Shown here piece by piece: positions 14,301 to 24,957 of a stretch of 64,000 nt of DNA (positions are counted from its first letter, which is position 1; every line of letters begins with the position of its first letter). Location: positions 4,960,001 through 5,024,000 of the forward strand of contig RQOL01000876.1 in the NCBI GenBank assembly GCA_013076295.1, read 5' to 3'. The stretch comes from Sanderia malayensis. Lineage: Eukaryota > Cnidaria > Scyphozoa > Semaeostomeae > Pelagiidae. The notes below the pieces were generated by a model. That model was given only the letters and a program-made list of their open reading frames with translations, was not told the origin of the DNA and ran no database searches. The position numbers were made by a program, and so were the translations under genes.

Positions 14301-15452
14301 AGAAATAGGCACACAATTTTGTTGATACAGTTAGCAATTACTCAACCTATCCAATCATTGACTCATCAATTACATTCATTAATCATTACCTGCTCAAATT
14401 CCTCTTTTTCCAATGCTGCCTCCACTCCTTCAACGCAAGACTAAGCAAGAAAGAATAGATTCAATTAAAAACATGAGCAAATATAAATTAAAAAGGCACT
14501 TATACTATTTAAGGGTAGACATAGCAGCAAAATTGACTCTATGCAATGAAGCTGTTGAATATAGATAATTGATGAAGAATTCTGAAAAGGTCACCTTCAA
14601 ATCCAGAATATCATCCACTCTCTTTATGGTATCCTGTACTCTGCTCTATAAACACAGATATAAACAATAATGTCAACATATATATATAGGCATTAATGTA
14701 AACGTAAATGCTAATGCAAACATGTAATGGTAGATTGTGTTGTTGTGATGAGACAAGAACAAACCTTAACCAAGTCCAAGATTCTAACTTTACTGCTAAC
14801 TTTTTCAGCAAGTTCATTTGTATCAGAGATGACTTTCTCAAGGTGCCTTGAATTCTCTGACAATAAATCCAAGTTGGGTCTACAATTCAATAAGAAAAAA
14901 ATAGCATATTTATTAAACATTTTTGGCTCCTGGCTCTTACAGTACTTCTAGTCCATGATCTGTATACATTTTGATTGCTTATTCCAGTAATTTAGTTGAT
15001 AATTACTATTCTGATCAAAAATTTTGCCAAATCTAAACAGTGGTATGTCTATGAATGAAATAGACTCATTAGACAAAACTTACATTAATTCTTCTACTGC
15101 TTGAATTTCTGCATCAACACATCCTCGATTTTCAATTAAATTATCCAACTCAGAATCAAGTTCTTGCTATTAGATGAAACAATCAAGCATTTAGATTAAG
15201 ATAAAAATATAAAATCTAGTCTTTGGGACTCTACAAGTAATATACTTCCTGCTTTAATGTTTGTTATTGCTGCCCACGTGGCATATTCGAGTCTAGGCCA
15301 AAAAAACTGAAGGAAATTAGCCATACAGAGATTTCTATCGTTAGAAGTCTTACCTCTCTCTGCTGCAGCAGTGAATAAAGATTCTTAATTTCACCAATAT
15401 CTGTCACGGAGTTTATGTCTATATCCTCGATATTCTGTTTATCATTTGCCAT
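2365..15452 (-). CDS. COG4: Conserved oligomeric Golgi complex subunit 4
   Basis: COG4, a lobe A subunit of the COG tethering complex, needed for retrograde vesicle traffic within the Golgi. A complete 747-residue protein (human about 785) reads through 29 exons: 15354-15452, 15084-15166, 14765-14879, 14595-14645, 14390-14440, 14219-14294, 10789-10906, 10623-10698, 10216-10270, 9769-9870, 9584-9621, 8939-9007, 7776-7816, 7486-7582, 7124-7163, 6860-6918, 6644-6703, 5981-6066, 5633-5689, 5474-5542, 5013-5097, 4859-4921, 4576-4632, 4224-4370, 3652-3735, 3375-3476, 2779-2907, 2582-2673, 2365-2407. Family landmarks: [89 protein letters not shown], and the C-terminal [11 protein letters not shown] then DIQRLRL. 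The start is the first ATG (MANDKQ). Exon 13 is least certain, because phase demands an AG 8 bp downstream of a better-looking one. Intron 6 (3.3 kb) holds a satellite array. Confidence 0.95.
4040..4079. repeat. Small hairpin element, COG4 intron 24
   Basis: Perfect 14 bp arms, CATAGAGATAGGAT and its complement, around a 12 bp loop. A closely related hairpin lies at 47763-47819 in PLC-gamma intron 9, so this is a dispersed repeat rather than a local accident. Confidence 0.6.
6206..6445. mobile_element. MITE with TAAAAGCTCCATTAAG ends
   Basis: A 240 bp inverted-repeat element in COG4 intron 17. The left end reads TATCGTAAAAGCTCCATTAA followed by a run of C. The right end is its near-complement, a run of G then ATTAATAGAGCTTTTACGGTA. 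The interior includes a nine-C tract. No coding capacity. Confidence 0.7.
8568..8615. repeat. Perfect 20 bp GC-rich hairpin, COG4 intron 12
   Basis: Arms 8568-8587 and 8596-8615 are exact inverse complements (CCGGTACGCCGGGGATCTAC and its complement) around TTTCTCTT. It is much more GC-rich than the surrounding intron and lies about 35 bp from a tRNA-like sequence, so it may be part of a SINE or another insertion. Confidence 0.75.
8650..8725 (-). repeat. tRNA-like (SINE-type) sequence
   Basis: Read on the minus strand it has an A-box-like TGGCGAAGTGG and, about 40 bp later, a B-box-like GGATCGATTCC, the pol III promoter arrangement of tRNA-derived SINEs. Acceptor and T stems do not pair well, so a functional tRNA is unlikely. 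Confidence 0.45.
9099..9486. mobile_element. Inverted-repeat element with AGGGCCTG ends
   Basis: A 388 bp element in COG4 intron 11. Its ends are imperfect inverted repeats about 55 bp long: left AGGGCCTGCTCATATGAGCC, right GCTCTATGAACAGGCCCT. Both carry the subterminal block CTCACTAAGCGAGA or its complement. A further solo copy of the end (AGGGCCTGTTCATATGGA) follows at about 9494, suggesting nested or aborted insertion. Confidence 0.7.
10507..10590. mobile_element. Short CTCGATAAG-type inverted repeat
   Basis: About 84 bp in COG4 intron 8. TTGAACCTCGATAAGTCGAAC at the left is mirrored by GTTCGACTTATC and ACTTATCGAGGC at the right. The GATAAGT core resembles that of the element at 43358. 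Confidence 0.5.
11030..11250. repeat. Diverged outlying units of the telomere-like satellite
   Basis: About one and a half diverged copies of the array unit at 12072-13801, with GCGGATGCTGATTACC, CTCCGCATGACGTA, CCCTAACCCTAAC and CAAACCCTAATCC. They lie about 800 bp from the main array in the same COG4 intron. Confidence 0.6.
12072..13801. repeat. Tandem satellite, about 134 bp unit with CCCTAA motifs
   Basis: About 13 head-to-tail units in COG4 intron 6. The anchor GCGCATGCTG recurs at 12261, 12395, 12529, 12657, 12791, 12925, 13059, 13193, 13321 and 13449, giving spacings of 134 or 128 bp. The 12129 copy reads GCGCATACTG. The unit near 13560-13620 is diverged, and 13716 is again typical. 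Each unit holds GCTAACCCTAACCC-like runs matching the animal telomere repeat, GTTACGTCATA (a CREB/ATF-like core) and the palindrome TGCGCATGC. The array ends abruptly at about 13801. Confidence 0.92.
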
Positions 15453-16052
15453 TTCAATTTCACTTTATCGTGACAAACGTTTTCGCCTTGCAAAAATTTT
15501 TTCTCGTCTTTAAATTGAATTGAATACTCGAACAATTCAGTTCATCAAACAACAAACAAGTCAGAGAAGAAAGTCAACTGGCATAAATCAAAGGAACCTT
15601 GAGGTGACTCGCGACTGATGGCTTTTCACTATATTATCCAGAAAGTGAAGAAAGTAATATTAAATTAAAGGGCTTATGCAGCCTGAAATGACATATCGAT
15701 TTTTTTACGGAGATGGAGAGAAAAAGATCTGAGTATCACTATGAACCTATTTTGAGTGTTTTCTGACGAGTATAAGTATATTTTTTCCAAGCTCAAACAC
15801 AGCCAGGTCTGCGCGATATTTTCCTCACATTATGAGTCAATTCTCGTTGCTTTCAATTAAAACAGAAATTTTAACAAATTTTGAAAAAAATAAAACTTTC
15901 AAGATTTTGGTTCAGTGTGACGTCAGAATGAACCGAGCTATTGTTCTTCAACTATTGTTCTCTGAGGAAGTGGAATGGAAGAGCTGCCCGGCCTGTGTTG
16001 AAACAGTGTCTGGCTAAAATCTTTTCAAAATATCGTATTGCGAAAATAGTAG

Positions 16053-16268
16053 TTCGAAACAAATTCCTCTGACAACGAAGGACGAAGTCTTCCTGGGGAT
16101 AGCGAAGAAGACGAAGACTATTCAGTAGTCAGTTCGTATAGTCGAAACTCGCACGAAGGAGAACCTCTTTCAAGAAGACCCAGAGCTGGGTACGGCAGTG
16201 ATGATAAAGAATCGGGTTGTGAAGGCCTACCTATCTCTGAAAGAGCTGGATGCCCGTTTTCAAAATAA
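16053..16268 (+). pseudogene. Orphan coding-like stretch, acidic and serine-rich
   Basis: An open frame of 71 codons beginning after two stops and ending in TAA that overlaps AATAAA. It translates to a low-complexity acidic, serine-rich sequence (SDNEGRSLPGDSEEDEDYS, then RRPRAGYGSDDKE) with codon-like composition but no ATG. It could be a last exon or a gene remnant. No family is recognised. Confidence 0.25.
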
Positions 16269-16720
16269 AACTTTTGTTGATAATTGGTTAGTTCATTTGT
16301 TATTTAATAAATTATTGGCAACTGTTAAACATTAATTCTATGGAATCATATGAGTTTTGTTCATTGTACTGTTTTGTCTTCAGTTGTTACGGTCCAATCC
16401 AGGTCTTTAGAAGAGTTTCGTCTTGCGAGACTTATGGAGAGAGACGAATTTAGTGTTGGCGCAGCAAATTAAAAAAAAATTTGTTTTGAGACCACTCAAA
16501 CAAACATTTTGACTCCAGTTTTCGATTATGTTTCATCAAGTTAAAAAGCTATCATTTTCCAAAACAAAAATGAAATACTATAATTGTTGTATTAGTTGCA
16601 TAAGCTAGAAAACTTTCTTCTTTTCACCTGATGCTTCCAACGAGTCAAAAATGCTCCCCCCGTCTCCGTGCGTGATTGTGCTCGTGGTCCCCCCTGCCAC
16701 AGCGTGCCCAGCATCTAGTA

Positions 16721-17123
16721 CACGTTTTTTTTTTTATAAGAAACCTGGCGCAAGGCCTAGTAGTAAAAGTTTCTTAATTTTTAGCCACAATTTAGTTCTA
16801 AAAGTTTCTTAAAAGTTTCTTAATTTAATGAAAAAATTTGCAGTGAAAACGAAGAAAAAAACGTGATGTAGCAAAATATTAGTATTATAACAAAGAAAAA
16901 TCGTCAATACGAAAAATCGTCATGTGGAGCCGACAATGTTATGCTTGGCACATAAAACATACTTACTGTAGTTGATATTTGTTCAACCCGTAAAGGAAAA
17001 ACGTGTTTCCGAAATTTCTAATGTTTCTTAAATATTTTCTTGTAGTTCTAAAAGTTTCTTAAATTTTTGGGTGTCCAGATCTAGGTTTCTTATAAACCGG
17101 TTTCTTATAAAAAAAAAAACGTG
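16721..17123. mobile_element. CAC-ended MITE with TATAAGAAACC ends
   Basis: A 403 bp element flanked by TA on both sides. The left end is CACG, a T run and then TATAAGAAACC; the right end is the exact inverse ending in CGTG. The motif AGTTTCTTAA recurs several times inside, so the subterminal sequence is repeated internally. A relative is at 48730. Confidence 0.8.
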
Positions 17124-17795
17124 TATGGTATGTCATGTTGTTTGTTATTTCAACAAGTTTACACTTTATCCAATGAAAAACTTGCAATGTGATATCATAC
17201 TTGGTAGCCTCACTTCAAATCAAAAGTGAACGTTTGAATCTGAGGCACATACCTTATATGGTAAAGTAAACAGAAACACGCACCACACTACACTGACACA
17301 GAACACAACATTTTTCCCCACTCACCAACATATACTCGCTTGCGCATGCGCTTCGCGAGTCAAAAATTGCACAAATTGCAGCGCAGTTTTAAACGGGCAT
17401 ATTATTCATTTTCATTTAAAAATGACATAATGCAATCAATAGTTAACTACCGTAAACAATGACAGTCAGACATGGATGCAATTATCTCTCCAATCTAAAA
17501 AGCCAACCAAGCTCCCTCATAAGAAGTTAAATACAGTTATTATAGTAATTTCAGGTTGGGATTGGAGTGGGATTAGAGCACACCAAAATGAACCGTAAAA
17601 GTAATATAACGTCTTTCACAAACAAAATCATGTCTCTCTTGATAAGCAATGCGGAAATGTTTCGATAATAACTAAATAGATGCTTATACAATACTAGGAA
17701 AGTAACCTCAAATTAAAAAGTTAGTTAATTCAAGCTATGCATATATATATAAGTATGTCGATAATGATTTTATATGTTGTGTCTTTTTGACTCAG

Positions 17796-17957
17796 CATTA
17801 CACTGACGTACTCTCTCTGAATCCTAATCACAGTGTTGAGCATGATAAATTGTGGCTTGAAGCAGAAGCACGTATTTTTCCTCAGATAATCATCGCTCCT
17901 GCTCGTATTGACTTTGATCCTTTATTGTCTATTATTGATCAAAGCTCATTGACCTAA
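17796..17957 (+). pseudogene. Possible orphan terminal exon
   Basis: After a good acceptor (GACTCAG) a 53-codon frame runs to TAA. It has ordinary protein-like composition (HDKLWLEAEARIFPQIIIAP and so on). No family is recognised and no upstream exon was found. It could be the end of a degraded gene or chance. Confidence 0.25.
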
Positions 17958-18276
17958 GTTGCATTTGTTTGCGATGGAAGCGGCAGTCCAATCAATTCGG
18001 CAGCTCAAACTTTTTTCGAGATTCCCTTTCACCATAGGTTCCTGCACAGCAAGCGCAAACCTCAAACCTAGCGATTTTAACATAACCTTAGGCAAAAATC
18101 GACAGTCATATGACGACCAAGTATCTAGTTTTTGAACTCGGGGCCAGATTTTCTGAAAATGTTCCAACTTTTTTCGAAAATCATGTTTACCGTTCACCGT
18201 TCACCATAAGTTCCTGAGAAACTCGAGGCTACATGAAACAGAGGCTTTAAAGTGCACATGTTAACTTTTCTCCAAA

Positions 18277-21200
18277 ATGGAGGCAAAGGAATCAAGAATG
18301 GAAGGAGAAAGAACAACTTTATTCGTAAGGAACTTGCCATACAATGCAAACGATGGAAAACTCGAAGATATATTCAGTGAATATGGTCCAATTAAACGTT
18401 GTTTTGTTGTAAAAGACCGGGGTGAGTGACTTAATAATAAGATGGCAAGAATTGAAAGATGACTAGGCCCTCGACCTTGTCATCCAATGGGCTGACTGGG
18501 CAGGAAAGGAACCCCTTAAAATTTGATTAACGCGAACTGAAGTCATTTTTTAAGTCAAATTTTACCCCAGGAGATGGAGTTTGAGCGAAATTCAGCGAGT
18601 AATGGGTTGAAACAAGTACTAGCTACACATAATAGTGGAAAAACGTCCCTGGAATGGAACTCAAAAAATACGAAAAAGGACTGTCAGCTCTTAAACTTAT
18701 TTAACTACCCACTCCCCTAAAAATAATGTTGTTTTGTTCTCTTAATCGAGCCCCGTGATCATCATCATGCAGAAGACTTTTGTTGAAAATGTATAACCTT
18801 GTCTTTGGAGACACCATTGGGGAGGGTGGGGATGAAGGATACATAAAGAATTTGCAATTGTCCCAGGACTTTTGTTACCAATTTTAACAATGGTCATGCT
18901 GACATCGTTTTCTGTATCACTCTTTGTTCGTTTTAGATAAAGAACAGATGTGTCGTGGGTTTGGATATGTCACATTTGTTACGCAGGAAGATGCTAACAA
19001 AGCATTGGCAACCACTGTACGGATTGAAAATCGTAAACTCAAACTTTCCATCGCAGACAAGAAGCCAAGGCAAAGGGATAATTACCAGCCTAAAAACAAA
19101 AAAAATGATACTGGTATAATAAATACTACCTTCATTAATTCCCTGATCTATTAAGTGATTCCAATGTCAAAATAACCTGTTATACAGTAAAAGCCCGTAT
19201 ATAAGAACCAATGAATTAAGAACCTTCAGACTGATATTTCTGCTCAACACAATAGAAGAAACAATGGCCTTTTTTAACAACAGGCTGGTGCAAAGCTTGC
19301 TGGTTCTTATATGCAGGTTTTTACTGTATTCGATTTATGGCAGTGACAGTGTCAAAAGTGTCTTTTTTCTTAAATATTGCCTATCATGATTTACAGACAT
19401 TGCTGCAGATGTTCTTGATAATAATGTGGAATCAAAAGAGTCAGATGTTGAACTGAAAGATAAAAAGATTACGCCTACAAAGAGACAGATTATAGAGGAA
19501 GACAAAAGGACAGTAATTTTAACAGATCTTGGAGACAAAGCTACAAAATCAAAACTGAAACAGTTGTGTGCAAAACAAGGAAAAGTAGAAAGGATTGAGT
19601 TTCCAGCCCAGGGAAGGATTGATGATGCTGCAATTATCGTTTACAAGTCAATAAAGAGTGCCGTGAGAGCATCACAAAAGCTAGACAGAGCTATGTTTAA
19701 TAATAGCACCATAAGTGCTTGCTTATTAAAGAAGGAGGGCAAGCAGGGAATTAAAAAATTGGAGAAACTGCAACTTATTGTCAGGAATCTGTCCTTTGAA
19801 TGCACAGAGAAGCACTTGAATGAAGCATTTGGAAAGTTTGGAAATATCCTGAAAATTGAGTTACCAGTTAGGGTGAATGCTAATGGAAAGAAGAAATTTC
19901 TTGGCTTTGCGTTTATTCAGTTCTCTAACCAGGAAGAAACAAAAAAGGCATTGGAAGAAATGAATAAGAAGGAATTGCTAGGACGACCGATGATCATTGA
20001 CCAGGCTATGCCCAAAGATAAATATCAAAAGGAAAAAGGTACAGGGAAATAGATTTACTTTTTCAAGTTATGTAAGGTTGCCTATTGACTTTGTTTTGTG
20101 TTTTACTGACGTTTTGGTGTCTGTTTAGGTTTGGAGGAAAGCTCCTCTAAGAAGACTGCAGAAGATGGTGTAGACAATGAAAAGATAGAAAAGAAAAATA
20201 ATGTGAAGAAGTCCAGAAAGGAGGATAATGCAGCTCAGGAAGAAGATGAAAGTGAAGAGGAAGAAGATGAAAGTGAAGAGGAGGAAGATGCTGAAGATGA
20301 GGAGGATGTTGAAGACAAAAATAGTAATAAGGTTAGACAAAGAAATGCTGAAGATAGTGAAGAGGATGAAGATAATGAAGATGATGAAGAAGGTGATTCA
20401 GATGATGATGAAGATGAAGAGGATTATGAAGATGATGATGAAGATGATGATGATTTGCAGAAGAAAGAAGAAGAGAGGAAAGAAAGACTGAAAAAACAAT
20501 CAAAAGACGCCAAAGAAGGGAAGACAATCTTCTTAAGAAATTTACCATTTGAAGTGTCTGAAGAAGAGATAGTGGAAAGTTTTGAGAAGTATGGTGATAT
20601 TGACTATTGTAAAATCGTTTATGATCAAGAAACAGGACACAGTCGCGGCACGGCGTTTGTCAAATACAAAGAAATTGATGCAGCAGATTTGGCTGTGTCT
20701 CAAGCAGAAACAGAACTGGATGATAAGGCTATCGTTATTGGTGAGAGGAGAATTGCCGTGATGAAGGCTGTGACGAAAGGCAAAGTGAAAGAAATCGAAA
20801 AACAGAAGAAATTAGAGAAGAAAGATCCGAAAGATAAGAGGAATTTGTATCTTGCAGATGAAGGAGTGATATTTCCAAACTCTGAGGCTGCGAAGGAGCT
20901 GTCTGAAAGTGATTTAAAGAAACGTGAGAAAGCACGCACTGAAAAGAAAGTAAAATTGAAGAATCAGAATTATTTTATTTCGAAAACAAGGTGAGAGTTT
21001 TTGGCATGTTGGGGTTTCCAGATGCGTTTGGCGATAATCGAGCTTTTTTTATTTGTAATGTATTGAATAACTTTCTTTTTTGCTGTTTGCCTGGAAGTGT
21101 TAGCATCTGTTGTTGCTTTAACTGACATTTTCCTGTCGCTTTTCAGGCTGTGTTTTCGTAATCTGCCTCTGAGCGTTGGAGAGAAGGATTTGAAGGAGAA

Positions 21201-21975
21201 GATAAAAACTCACTGCCCATCAAGTGGAAAGATTGTGCGTGCTCTGGTAATGAGAAACAGAGAGAGGCTGGATAAAAATGGTAGAGGGCGCTCTCTTGGT
21301 TTTGGTTTTGTCGAGTTCTATTCACACGAGCAAGCTATGGCTGTGCTCAGAGCAACGAATAATAATGCCGAGTTGTTCGGAGCCAATCGAAAGCCTATTG
21401 TCGAGTTTTCTGTTGAGAATCAACTTGCATTGAATGCGCAGAAGAAGAGGCTGGAAAGACAGCAGCAAAAAGCAGACGGTGTTGCTCAAACCGAGGCTGC
21501 TGGTGATGGGAAAGAGGCAAGAGGGGTGAAAAGACAGGGGACTGGTGATGATCATAAGCGAAAAGGTCAACGGCGGGAAAAGAAGAGGAATGAAAATCGT
21601 GATGACGAAGAGAAGGGAGAAGCAAGTTCAGTGAAGAAAGCGCGGGGAAGTTTTGATAATTCAGGTATTACCAGGTCTGGGAAGAAAGCAACAGGAAAGG
21701 AGACTAGAAAACAAATGGAAAAATCGAAGTTTGAAGGAGGAAAGATTCATCCTAAAGAAAAAGATAGCTTTGAACTTAAGAGAAACGAACTGAAGATTCG
21801 AAAAAGAAGAACTGCTGAAGATGATGAACAAACAACTAAAGCTAAAAAACCCAAGAAAAAATTAATTAAGGATCCTGAAGAAGATAAATTTAATAAACTC
21901 GTTAATAAGTATAAGGAGAAATTGTTTGGGGACCAACTTAAGAAAAAAGCTGATGGAAAACGTTGGTTCGAGTAA
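18277..21975 (+). CDS. RBM28: RNA-binding protein 28 (Nop4 family)
   Basis: Nucleolar protein with four RRM domains, related to yeast Nop4 and linked to spliceosomal snRNPs and large-subunit ribosome biogenesis. Exons 18277-18421, 18937-19113, 19397-20038, 20129-20990 and 21147-21975 join in phase to 884 residues (human 759). RRM1 is split over exons 1-2 (TLFVRNLPYNA; RGFGYVTFV). A weak RRM starts at RTVILTDLG. The next has LQLIVRNLSFE and FLGFAFIQF, the next TIFLRNLPFEV and RGTAFVKY, and the last LCFRNLPLSV and LGFGFVEF. An unusually long Asp/Glu tract (about 20230-20460) precedes the third well-formed RRM. The C-terminus is basic and Lys-rich (KAKKPKKKL), ending WFE. The ATG at 18277 is first in frame and lies just before RRM1. 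AATAAA near 22183 is a likely poly(A) signal. Intron 2 carries a MITE. Confidence 0.95.
19185..19326. mobile_element. CAGT-ended MITE, copy 2
   Basis: A 142 bp copy in RBM28 intron 2. It starts CAGTAAAAGCCCGTATATAA, ends CAGGTTTTTACTG and is flanked by TA. Confidence 0.8.
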
Positions 21976-22823
21976 CAAACATTATAAGAACAGAACTAAC
22001 TTTTGCATCTTGTTAAATGATATATTAGTGTTTTTATGCTATTTTTTATTTTATTTGAACTCGAATTTAATAAGTGCGGTTAACATTCAATATAGTACTC
22101 GTTGCTTGAATCAATATATGGTTTCTTTTCTTTTGTTGTTAACTAAAACCTCAGGGTGAAACCACAACACGTACACTTATACAATAAAGTCATATGAAGA
22201 CCTGGATTCGTTGTGGGGAGAGGTAGGTTTGTCACATGAAGGTGGAAGAGTTTATAGTAATGTAATGTAATGTGTGGTTGGTTGATGCTCACATGTGTAT
22301 GATGCTTTCCAGCGTGTGATTAGATATAAACAACACATGACTATCACTCATGTAGTCATGATTCTTCCATCGTATATGCTATAGATACATCACACGAATC
22401 AGGGTACGATACGCAAGTTAAAGGAAAGTCTTTACGTTAACCCGCGCGTTACAATCATATCGAGACTTCACTGTGGTGGTGTAGTAAGACCGAAAGACTC
22501 GCAGGACTTTTCATGACGACATGCAAGTTATTTCAATATTTCTTTACTTTATCTCACTGTTAGTTATTTTTATAGTTGAATTAACGTAATCTCACAAGCC
22601 ATGCATTTCACATTAACGATCCGCAATCTGAATATTAATTACGAGCAATAAACACGAAGTTTCATCAATTTCCTCTGCCATAGGCAAGCGGTACTTTCCA
22701 TTGTGCACAGAGCCGTGTAAGGGGCCCTCAGGGGTAACGACAATGCCCTCTTGCATCTGTTAATTAGAGGTCAATATCATCTACAGAGAAATCAGTGCTG
22801 TTAATTATCTGAAGGTGAGACAT
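21976..22823. other. RBM28 3' flank
   Basis: Holds the RBM28 3' untranslated region with AATAAA at about 22183, then about 600 bp with no coding or repeat signal that I can see, up to the mobile element. Confidence 0.6.
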
Positions 22824-23135
22824 CTATGGTGGCCCATAGCTGCCATAAGGAATTTTTGCTATAAATTAAAAAAAAAATAACTTAGGTAATAGTTTTTTTT
22901 TTATTACAATAAAAAATTTTAATTTCATTTATATTAAATTTATTTTAAAAAATTTTTCATTTGGTTTATTTTTTTTAAATTTTGCTTTTATTTTCGGTTC
23001 AAAAAACTATTTACGAATCCCAAAAATTTTAAAAAATAATCAAAAAAAATTTCACCACGAGCCCAGAACTGCCACAGTATACCATAATCCTTTGTGCTTT
23101 CAGCACAGAAAAGAGGTTGGTATTCAGCGGCAAAA
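22824..23135 (+). repeat. Left long terminal inverted repeat
   Basis: Inverse of 26283-26593. It is near-identical from CTATGGTGG through an AT-rich core to ACCATAATCCTTTG (about 23102). Weaker similarity continues through AAAGAGGTTGGTATT. It probably includes the integrase gene promoter. Confidence 0.9.
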
Positions 23136-23211
23136 ACAAACAAAATGTCGGCCTATTTCCGAGCTGTCTGTCTGACGACAAGATGAAACGAAATGTGGAA
23201 TGGAAGAATGA

Positions 23212-24783
23212 TACTGTTTAAAAACGGCACTTGAAGGATACAGTAGAGAGAATTTTAAGCGGACAGAAATGCTCAGCTTTTTAGAAAAAGATTTTCCGCA
23301 ATATGCATGGAGTCTTCGTTCTTTAGACAGGAGATTAGGAGAGTTTAAGATAAATCGTGTCGACAAAGACGTTTCCGTAGAGCAACTGAGAAATGCAGTG
23401 CAAGAAGAACTTGATGGCCCGGGAAGGTTGCTTGGATATCGAGCAATGTGCAACAAAATCCGTCAAAAGCATCAATTAAAGGTACCTCGCCGCTACGTTC
23501 ATGCATCTAACCAGGTAAAATTTGTGATTTATTTGCCTGTATTTGCGCAAATATTTGTCATTATTTATTATTTATCGTTGTCTTGTCGTTATTCAGGAAA
23601 ATGTTTAAAAAAATTAATGTATTTATATTTACAGATTGAAAGGTGGTGGAGAGAACTCCATGAAAGATTGGAGAAATATTACAAAGTTCATCTTGCTTTC
23701 TTGAAAGATCAGGGTCATTATGATCCAGATATGGATATAGACAGGTAATCAAAATTGAAGTTGACGTATAGACATCCACAATTTTTAGATTGTAACAACA
23801 TTTTGACGGATAGGGTTAGGGTTGAACCCCTGCTTAGTTATTAGAAGTTCAGCAAATAAGCTCACTGCTCAACGCCAATTTGTACTCTGAATACGAAATT
23901 GCTGGTCCCTCCTGCATCAGATTGTAATAATGATGTAACATGTTGTCAAGGTCAGTTTGCATACTTTCAAATTGCAGAAATGTTCTTTTAGATATTCAAA
24001 TTGCTCTTGATGCATTCAGAGCTTTATGCATTGAGGGTAAAATGAAAGTTTACCCTCAATGCATAAATAGTTACAATCAACTATCCAAATGTAAGCTATT
24101 TCCTAGCCTTTTGTTATTTCATACAAAACCATCTGCAATGTCTATATTTTGCTTGCTAGGTGGATGCTTGCCTATGTTTTCCATCCTTTATTACAAAATG
24201 AGCTTGACACATTTAAAGACACTATATGGAACACACACAGGATTAGACACCAGAGGAACACTTATCTGCCAGATGGAATTCCAAATCATATATATACCTT
24301 TCCTGGGGAATATGGTCTAGAGGATTGTGGTAAGTGTTCCATTTTTGACAAGAAACCTTTTATAAGGAATGATACAGACAAATTCCCAAAAACTAAGTAT
24401 TGTTATAGAAGGATTTTGAACTCCTTCTCTGGTGCTGTCTATTATGCACCAAAGTTTAGTTGTGCCAAAATTTGGTGATAGTAAAGAGATAATTAAGAAT
24501 TAAGAGATTTTACAAAGTTTGTCTTATTGCTATTTTAACCCTTTTCAGGGCTATTGGTTTTCATTGTTTTTTGTTACATGTCACAGGATGGCCAATCACA
24601 GATGACGAACTAAAGGAGGTTGCAGAGCTGTCTGGTGTATTAGAACACGAAGACCAGTACTTGCCTGTTGATATTGAAAATCAATTCAAGCAAATAATAG
24701 CAGACCCAAAAGGGATAAAACCCAAGGATTGTGTGGATGCTTATTTGTATCTGAAGCACGAGTATGAAAGAATTTCAGAATAA
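23212..24783 (+). pseudogene. rve-type integrase/transposase lacking the catalytic core
   Basis: Exons 23212-23514, 23635-23744, 24160-24329 and 24587-24783 join in phase. The N-terminal part (MLSFLEKDFPQYAWSLRSLD; GPGRLLGYRAMCNKIRQ) and C-terminal part (NQIERWWRELHERLEKYYK; DGIPNHIYTFPGEYGLEDCG; DCVDAYLYLKHEY) match the integrase-core-domain proteins common in fish and cnidarian genomes. In that family well over 100 residues holding the DDE triad lie between LKVPR and ASNQIERWW. Here the two are joined by three residues, inside one exon. The frame is also blocked by TGA at 23209, so an intact start is not visible; an ATG at 23143 reads a short related-looking peptide in another frame. The protein should be catalytically dead. 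AATAAA overlaps the stop codon. The third intron has a perfect hairpin. Confidence 0.82.
24023..24067. repeat. Perfect 19 bp hairpin inside the transposon
   Basis: Arms 24023-24041 (TTTATGCATTGAGGGTAAA) and 24049-24067 are exact inverse complements with a 7 nt loop, inside the third integrase intron. Confidence 0.75.
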
Positions 24784-24957
24784 AATCAGATTTGTTTGCA
24801 TTTTCACATATTGAGGTTTACGCTAATGTTACCTTATATCTAATTGGAAAACCACTGCAATGTCAAATAGTACTTTATAAACCAAAACCAAACTTCTCTA
24901 TAAACCAAACATAACATTTTAAAAATTGCATAACAAATATTCCATAATGTTCTTCAG

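Larger units (their letters stand above)
15453..18276. other. Intergenic region, COG4 to RBM28
   Basis: COG4 and RBM28 are divergently transcribed from opposite ends of this 2.8 kb stretch. It contains one 403 bp inverted-repeat element (16721-17123), two orphan coding-like stretches (16053 and 17796) and a GC-rich near-palindrome around TTGCGCATGCGC at about 17340. Otherwise it is AT-rich with no recognisable gene. Confidence 0.6.

Noticed and set aside
17946..18197. 83-codon minus-strand frame upstream of RBM28
   Set aside because: Overlaps the possible plus-strand terminal exon and the RBM28 promoter; contains a small direct repeat and has no homology.
20228..20548. Met/Lys-rich and His/Leu-rich frames over the RBM28 acidic tract
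   Set aside because: Out-of-frame shadows of the GAT/GAA repeat on either strand.
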